A stretch of DNA of 34,372 nucleotides, taken from assembly GCA_012518975.1 (NCBI GenBank), contig JAAYRC010000031.1:1-34372 (forward strand), read 5' to 3'. Shown here piece after piece: positions 28,413 to 34,372 of the stretch. How positions within the stretch are numbered: the first letter of the stretch is position 1; every line of letters starts with the position of its first letter. Source of the stretch: Clostridiales bacterium. Its GTDB lineage: Bacteria > Bacillota > Clostridia > Lachnospirales > Lachnospiraceae. The notes under the pieces were generated by a model. That model worked only from the letters and a program-made list of their open reading frames with translations, made no database searches and was not told where the DNA came from. Position numbers and translations under genes: made by a program.

Positions 28413-28523
28413 ATTGCACCCAAACCTTTCTCATGGACTAATTCTCATTTTTTAGTCCTCTTATAGTAGAATATTATATCACTTCCGACACATATTCGCA
28501 AAGCTTTATTATTTTCAATTCCA

Positions 28524-30293
28524 TTATTCTATATTTAATCTATAATTTTGTATCATTAATTGTATACTCTTATTTCCCATATATTCATTAATTGAAGGAT
28601 AATATGTAATGGTAAGTTTTAGTCTTGTAGCTCTTCCGCTTCTTAAGCGCCGCAGTTCTTCTTCTCCATATGTATCACTGATATGTCCAAAAAATCTATC
28701 TATATTACCAAAGTATAATGCGTCCATTTCCCTTCCATACAGATTTATTACCCGCATACGAATACCATTAGAATTTTTTCCAATAACAAAAAGGGACTTA
28801 ATTGTCAAATCTTTTTCGACAAACAGGGGCTTAGGATTCCCATTGCCAAATGGCTCTAGAAGATTTAAGTCTTCAATTAGGTCGTACGAAAGATATCCCA
28901 AGGGAAGCAAGACATCTATAGTTACCTTGGGCACTAGGTCTTCTTCTGTTATTGGTGGATTGTTATTTAAGGCCCTTCTTAATGGCTCAATATTCTCATA
29001 TAAAAGAGAAAGACCAGCTGCCATAGGATGGCCTCCTAGCTTAATCATAAACTCCTTGTGCTTTGACAGCTCTTTTATCATATTATAGCTTTCTGTGGAC
29101 CTAGCCGAACCCTTAATCCCATCTAGTGCATCGGTCAAAACAATAGTTGGTCTATGATAATACTCTTTAATTCGTCCGGCTATTATACCTGCAAGACTCT
29201 CATGACAATCAGGAAGATATACCAATAAAATTAAGTCATTAAGTAGATTTTCTTTCTCAATTATTATATGAGCCTTCTCTACATTTTCAGCAGTCATATT
29301 TTTACGTTCCTCATTAAGACTTCTTAACTCTGTGGCTTGCAACAATGCCTCCTTATCTGTCTCTGACAGCAAGAGTTTTACGCCCTTCTTGGCTGTATCA
29401 AGCCTTCCTGATGCATTTAGGCAGGGGCCTATTATAAAACCCATATGAAATGCTTTTATATTGTCCTTATCAAGCTTACAGACCTCCATCAAGGCCAGTA
29501 GTCCCTTGTTGGGTGTTTCCTTCAGTAGGGAAAGACCATGTTTTACTATAATCCTATTTTCATCGATTAATTCCATTACATCACAGACTGTAGCAATTGC
29601 CGTATAGGTGATAAGTTCTCTGGCATAGGATATACTATCAGGTAACTTGTATCTACTAAGTAATGCAAGAACCAATTTATATGCTATGGCAGCCCCACAT
29701 AGATTAGGAAAAGGATATTGACAATCTGTTTGCCAAGGATTGATAATAGCATCTGCATCAGGTAGTATGGATCTACCATCTTCTAACTTAGCTAGACTAT
29801 GGTGGTCTGTTACAATAACTGTCATACCATACTCTTTTGCCCTTTTTATCTCTTCCATAGCGGTAATTCCATTATCACAGGTAAGCAGGGTATCTATATT
29901 ATCATCCTTAGCTTCCTCAATCATCCTATTGTTCAATCCATAGCCGTCATTTATCCTATCAGGAATCTCATAATCTACCTTGGCTCCCATTTTTCTTAGA
30001 CTTCTGTAAAGTATATAGGTCGCTACTACTCCGTCCACATCATAATCACCAATAATACGTATCCTCTTGGATAATGCAATCTTTTCCTCAAGTATATCAC
30101 ATGCTTTATCCATATCCTTTAGAAGGAAAGGACTATGAAGCTTATCAAGACTAGGATGCAGATAGGAATCAATTTCTTCTGGCTCTTCTAATCCTCTATT
30201 GACTAAGCAGCGTGCTATAACCTCACTAACACCACACTTTTTCGCAATCTGTTCAAAGTCTGCCTTCTTATTTTTTATAACCCAATTTTCCAA
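28524..30293 (-). CDS. recJ: Single-stranded-DNA-specific exonuclease RecJ
   Basis: 589 aa; DHH motifs IIGDYDVDGVVATYIL, TCDNGI, IVTDHHSL, INPWQTDCQYPFPNLCGAAIAYKL, and DHHA1 GGHPMAAGL. Confidence 0.95.
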   Translation of the reverse strand: MENWVIKNKKADFEQIAKKCGVSEVIARCLVNRGLEEPEEIDSYLHPSLDKLHSPFLLKDMDKACDILEEKIALSKRIRIIGDYDVDGVVATYILYRSLRKMGAKVDYEIPDRINDGYGLNNRMIEEAKDDNIDTLLTCDNGITAMEEIKRAKEYGMTVIVTDHHSLAKLEDGRSILPDADAIINPWQTDCQYPFPNLCGAAIAYKLVLALLSRYKLPDSISYARELITYTAIATVCDVMELIDENRIIVKHGLSLLKETPNKGLLALMEVCKLDKDNIKAFHMGFIIGPCLNASGRLDTAKKGVKLLLSETDKEALLQATELRSLNEERKNMTAENVEKAHIIIEKENLLNDLILLVYLPDCHESLAGIIAGRIKEYYHRPTIVLTDALDGIKGSARSTESYNMIKELSKHKEFMIKLGGHPMAAGLSLLYENIEPLRRALNNNPPITEEDLVPKVTIDVLLPLGYLSYDLIEDLNLLEPFGNGNPKPLFVEKDLTIKSLFVIGKNSNGIRMRVINLYGREMDALYFGNIDRFFGHISDTYGEEELRRLRSGRATRLKLTITYYPSINEYMGNKSIQLMIQNYRLNIE

Positions 30294-30320
30294 ACCATCC
30301 TCCTAATCCTAAGTTCATAA

Positions 30321-30962
30321 CTACATCAGTGCCGTCTCTATTTCTTTAATCTTATGATACAATGCCTCAGCTAATTTGGCATGTCCCTTTGCATCAAGAT
30401 GAATGGCATCCTTATCATCAGCTTTAGCATAATCTGCAGCATCCATGAAATGGCAGCCATATTTATCAGCAAGTACTTTATACTCATTTGCCAAAAGTCT
30501 GGATTTTTCCGCTCCTTTTTGCCCACCAAAGGATTCATTATACTCAGAAAAGCCTATTTTATCGCTAATATGAATTGGAGAAACAATCAAAATCCCCTTA
30601 TCATAAAGACCTGGGCTTCTTAGGATCTTAATAAGCTCTTCCATTCCCTTAGCAATGTCTTTTGCGGATGCATGGAAACGGTCCTTAGTATCATTAGTGC
30701 CTAGCATGATAATCACCAAATCAAGTGGCCTATTGCTAGCTATACATACCTCAAGATAGTTACTACCATTAACATGTTTCATGGTATCATCATCATATAC
30801 AGTAGTACGACCATTTAGCCCCTCTTCTATTATATAGTATTCTAATCCCAAGTGTTTTTGTAATAATCTAGTCCATCTTGTATTCTCATCATATCTTCCA
30901 CCACTACCTGCTATAAATCCATAGGTATTAGAATCTCCAAAACACAATATATTCTTAAGCAT
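30321..30962 (-). CDS. SGNH/GDSL hydrolase (arylesterase-like)
   Basis: ILCFGDSNTYGF (block I), IMLGTNDTKDRF (block III), DAIHLDAKGHAKLAEAL (block V). The listed ORF is longer; ATG at 30962 (MLKNILCFGDS) is the better start. Confidence 0.9.
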   Translation of the reverse strand: MLKNILCFGDSNTYGFIAGSGGRYDENTRWTRLLQKHLGLEYYIIEEGLNGRTTVYDDDTMKHVNGSNYLEVCIASNRPLDLVIIMLGTNDTKDRFHASAKDIAKGMEELIKILRSPGLYDKGILIVSPIHISDKIGFSEYNESFGGQKGAEKSRLLANEYKVLADKYGCHFMDAADYAKADDKDAIHLDAKGHAKLAEALYHKIKEIETALM

Positions 30963-31219
30963 TTCTTTTCCTGCCTCTCTATGTAAAATAACCACCATAA
31001 TATACTAGCACAATTATTTTGTTTTGTTAATATACAAACTTGATAATATGGAGACCTGTAAAATAATACATAATCATTTTAGAAATAAAAAGTTTTAAAG
31101 TCAAAATATATTGAATATGATAAGTATGGTATGGTATAATATATCATATCGTATTCAAAACCACATATAACCATATTAATATTTATGGATTTAAAATATA
31201 TATACAATTAGGGAAAGGG

Positions 31220-32101
31220 ATGGTAAAAGGGATGAAGGAGTTTATTATCACTACAGACACTACATGTGATCTGCCAGAGGATTATATTAAGAAGCATAAA
31301 GTGAGAGTTATACCTCTATATTATAGCTTTGGTGATATTGTATACGGTGATAAAACAAATTTGGAGCCAAAAGAATTCTATGACAAAATGCGTGACGGAG
31401 CCATGCCTACAACCATGGCAGTGAATCCAGATTCAGCTTTAGATGTGTTTTCCAGCTTACTTGATGAAGGTTACGATATATTACATATCGCATTTTCATC
31501 AGCACTTAGTGGTAGCTGTTCTGTTGCAACAACTGTTGCTAGAGATCTTTGCGAGGAAAGGCAGGGTGCTAATATAAGGGTTGTCGATTCCTTGTGTGCA
31601 TCTCTTGGAGAAGGGCTACTTATTCACAAGGCTGTGAAGATGAAGGAAGAAGGACAATCAATAGATGAGGTAGTTGACTGGCTAGAAAATAACAAATTAA
31701 ACCTATGTCATATCTTTACTGTTGATGACTTACACCACTTGCACAAAGGTGGCCGTGTATCAAAAACTACTGCAATAATCGGAAGCTTAATAAATGTAAA
31801 ACCTGTTCTACATGTTGATAATGAAGGACGACTTGTTCCTCTTAATAATGTAAGAGGAAGAAAGAAAGCTTTAAACTCATTGGTAGATCAGATGGAGAAA
31901 AGATTACCAGGCTTCGAGAACAAAAATGATATTGTCTTCATAAGCCACGGAGATAGCAGGGAGGACGCTGAATATGTAGCCTCCATTATAAAAGACCGAT
32001 TAGGTATTGAGAACTTTTTGATTAACTATGTATCACCTACTATCGGGTCCCATTCAGGCCCAGGAACCATAGCATTATTCTTTATGGGTAAGCAAAGATA
32101 G
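31220..32101 (+). CDS. DegV family (fatty-acid binding) protein
   Basis: 293 aa; FIITTDTTCDLPEDYIKKHKVRVIPLYYSFGDIVYGD, TTMAVNPDS, IAFSSALSGSCSVA, VDDLHHLHKGGRVSKTTAIIGSLINVKPVLHVDNEGRLVPLNNVRGRKKAL. Confidence 0.96.
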   Translation: MVKGMKEFIITTDTTCDLPEDYIKKHKVRVIPLYYSFGDIVYGDKTNLEPKEFYDKMRDGAMPTTMAVNPDSALDVFSSLLDEGYDILHIAFSSALSGSCSVATTVARDLCEERQGANIRVVDSLCASLGEGLLIHKAVKMKEEGQSIDEVVDWLENNKLNLCHIFTVDDLHHLHKGGRVSKTTAIIGSLINVKPVLHVDNEGRLVPLNNVRGRKKALNSLVDQMEKRLPGFENKNDIVFISHGDSREDAEYVASIIKDRLGIENFLINYVSPTIGSHSGPGTIALFFMGKQR

Positions 32102-32119
32102 TTGTGGAGGGTAAAAAGT

Positions 32120-32152
32120 GGACAGGTTCGATTTTTCGGACCTGTCCTTTTC
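32120..32152 (+). terminator. Intrinsic terminator of the degV gene
   Basis: GGACAGGT (32120-32127) / ACCTGTCC (32140-32147), then TTTTCTT. Confidence 0.85.
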
Positions 32153-32161
32153 TTAAGTTAG

Positions 32162-32371
32162 CTAACTAAATGTATTGTTATGAAGACTACTAACCACCTC
32201 CATAACGCGGTTTTTTGCATCTTCTCCTGTCGATGAACCTTCTATATAGCTAATCAGCTCCTGCTTTCTGGCATCAGGTAAATTTGAAAAATTACTCATT
32301 GCCTTCATATCTAATGCTAGTCGCATACCTAGTCCTACTGGAAGCTGGGACTTAGAATCAATTAAACTCAT
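32162..32371 (-). CDS. Small conserved Firmicute protein of unknown function (69 aa)
   Basis: MSLIDSKSQLPVGLGMRLALDMKAMSNFSNLPDARKQELISYIEGSSTGEDAKNRVMEVVSSL resembles small uncharacterised proteins with an LPxGLGxxLAxNxxAMxxFxxL-type pattern. Plausible RBS (GGAGAGAGG) upstream. Confidence 0.7.
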   Translation of the reverse strand: MSLIDSKSQLPVGLGMRLALDMKAMSNFSNLPDARKQELISYIEGSSTGEDAKNRVMEVVSSLHNNTFS

Positions 32372-32549
32372 AGCCTCTCTCCTTCACAAATCATCTTATA
32401 ATCAATAAATTTACTCATAAGCAAGATACTATTATTATGATAAAAGCTATGTTTTTTATGTTGATGTCTTCTTGCCTGTTATTGATTAAAATTCATTTTT
32501 ATTTGTATTATGGCATTGCTTCCAGTAGTTTAATATTAAAAATGATTTT

Positions 32550-34307
32550 CTATAAGGATAGCTTTGTGAATTCGTCTACCAAACCTTCAATAGCCTTTAG
32601 GCTTGCTCTCCAAAAATCGGGGTCTTCTAAATTAATATCTGCTTCCTTGGCACACTCCTCAACCCTGCTTATAGTCGTTGCATTTAAAAGAGCCTTATAC
32701 TTTGCTACAAATTCTTTACCCTCTTCTTTATACTTCTCATATAGTCCTCTTGCGAAAAGCCCTCCAAAGGCATAAGGAAAGTTGTAGAAACTTAAACTCT
32801 CTGAGTAGTAGTGTCCCTTAACAACCCACATATACGGATTGAGATATTCATGATCAAGCCCATCACCATAAGCAATCTTTTGAGCCTTTAGCATGATTTC
32901 ATTAAGCTCATCTGGAAACAAAAATGCATTTTTTGATTTTTCAAACACTTCTGTCTCAAATAAATATCTAGAATATATATCACAAATAATCTGAGTAAGG
33001 TCCTGTAACTGGCTTTCAATTAGTGCCATCTTCTCCTTAGCTGAGGCTTCTTTAATAGCTGCTTCCATTATAAGCAATTCGTTAAATGTAGAAGCGGTCT
33101 CCGCAACTGGCATACTATAATCAGTATTAAGTGGTAGATGATTCTCTATATTTACTCCATGATAGGCATGACCGAGTTCATGAGCTAGGGTAACCACATC
33201 ATTTAAAGATCCTGAAAAATTAGCAAGTATTCTACTCTGCTTCACAAAGGGCAGGTTACTGCAAAATGCTCCTCCGACCTTTCCCTTTCTAGGAAAGAAA
33301 TCTATCCACTTTTCCTCATATGCTTGATTGGTCATATCCGCTAGTTCATCAGAAAATCTCCTAAAATGATTAACTAGATAATCCCTAGATTCCTCCACAG
33401 TAAATTTAGTCTCACTCTCTCCCATGGGGGCAAATAGGTCATACCAAGGAAGCCCATTTTCATGTCCTAAAAGCTTTGCCTTATGCCTTAGATACTTATG
33501 AAAGATTGGCATATATTCTCTCATTGCCTCTAGCATAGCCTCTAAGGTCTCTCTCTTCATGTAGGATTGGTCTAGAGTCTGGTCTAAAGGTGACTCATAT
33601 CCTCTTAGGTCACAAATGGTATTAACCTGGGTCTTTATATTGTTTAAGGAATAGCTTATAGGGTCTTTAATTTTCTCATAAGCCTTTAGCTCGGCCTCAT
33701 ATGCATCCCTTCTAACAGACTTATCTGGACTGTAGGCTAGATTACGGACCTCAGGTAAGGTTATAATCTCTTTCCTATATTCCACCTCAAGAACAGATGT
33801 CAGGTAGCTTTGCATATTACTCCAGGCAGATCCTGCTGAAATATTAAACCTTGCTATAACATCCTCCACATCATCACTTAGTAAATGTTTTGCATCGTCC
33901 TTTATCTCATTTATCATAAAGGAGTATTCCTTTAGCTTAGGATGTTTAAACTCATACTTATCTATGGATTCTATCTTAGCAATCCATTTCTTTATTACAG
34001 CAAAAGGCTTAGATACTTGACTTAGTTGTTTCTCAAGCATATTAAGCTCATTTACCACCTGACTATCTGATGTATTTACTGATTCTCTTAAACTTAGGTA
34101 TGAGCCAAGCTTACTTCCTAATAGCTCTAAACCTTCCATATAGTCGATTGCAGCAAGCAAAAGCACTTCTTCATCGTCACCCTCTAAAAGACCTATGGCA
34201 AAGTTTTTGATGTCATCTATTAAGTCTTTTAATCTTTCTTTGTCCTTCTTATAATTCTCGTCTTCTAATCCCTTATAAAGTATATCCAATGACCATTCAT
34301 TATACAT
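32550..34307 (-). CDS. pepF: M3 family oligoendopeptidase F
   Basis: 585 aa; zinc motif LAHELGHAYHGVNIENHLPLNTDYSMPVAETASTFNE, YNFPYAFGGLFARGLY. Confidence 0.96.
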   Translation of the reverse strand: MYNEWSLDILYKGLEDENYKKDKERLKDLIDDIKNFAIGLLEGDDEEVLLLAAIDYMEGLELLGSKLGSYLSLRESVNTSDSQVVNELNMLEKQLSQVSKPFAVIKKWIAKIESIDKYEFKHPKLKEYSFMINEIKDDAKHLLSDDVEDVIARFNISAGSAWSNMQSYLTSVLEVEYRKEIITLPEVRNLAYSPDKSVRRDAYEAELKAYEKIKDPISYSLNNIKTQVNTICDLRGYESPLDQTLDQSYMKRETLEAMLEAMREYMPIFHKYLRHKAKLLGHENGLPWYDLFAPMGESETKFTVEESRDYLVNHFRRFSDELADMTNQAYEEKWIDFFPRKGKVGGAFCSNLPFVKQSRILANFSGSLNDVVTLAHELGHAYHGVNIENHLPLNTDYSMPVAETASTFNELLIMEAAIKEASAKEKMALIESQLQDLTQIICDIYSRYLFETEVFEKSKNAFLFPDELNEIMLKAQKIAYGDGLDHEYLNPYMWVVKGHYYSESLSFYNFPYAFGGLFARGLYEKYKEEGKEFVAKYKALLNATTISRVEECAKEADINLEDPDFWRASLKAIEGLVDEFTKLSL

Positions 34308-34372
34308 AGTTTATGTCCTTTCTAAATTAAAATTCTCTACCCGTCTCTTTACTTTGGTTCTATAAAAAGAGA

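Noticed and set aside
32437-32775. 112-aa ORF on the + strand overlapping the 3' end of pepF
   Set aside because: Mostly antisense to pepF, no RBS, no domain.
1-34372. Search for CRISPR arrays, transposases, integrases, phage or toxin-antitoxin genes
   Set aside because: No regularly spaced repeats and no such protein families among the ORF translations.

Overview
AT-rich window with gene content and order typical of an anaerobic Firmicute (Clostridia; inference). There are no tRNA or rRNA genes, CRISPR arrays or recognisable mobile elements. Left to right: the C-terminal end of a BspA-type leucine-rich-repeat protein; adhE with a consensus promoter and a perfect 18-nt Rex operator; an APH-type phosphotransferase; an orphan membrane protein; an intergenic region with two terminator-like hairpins (one with a C-rich, anti-Shine-Dalgarno loop) ahead of upp; galM; a cobalamin riboswitch controlling a transcobalamin-C-terminal-like (DUF4430) protein and an ECF S-component; a cold-shock gene; a leftward 7-gene arylpyruvate cluster (SSS symporter, paaK, iorA, iorB, ACT, paaK, ACT); DUF1294; aspS; a Dabb protein; a cytoplasmic sialate O-acetylesterase-like protein; the housekeeping block recJ-apt-relA-MBL-hemZ-hisS; a GDSL hydrolase; degV; a small conserved protein; and an M3 oligoendopeptidase F. 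The best leads are (a) the putative small RNA with an anti-SD loop at about 5518-5609, (b) the duplicated paaK/ACT indolepyruvate oxidoreductase operon with a degenerate Rex-like site over its -35 box, and (c) the B12-riboswitch-controlled DUF4430/S-component pair with an extra structured leader. All calls come from reading the sequence and ORF translations; no database search or folding program was run.
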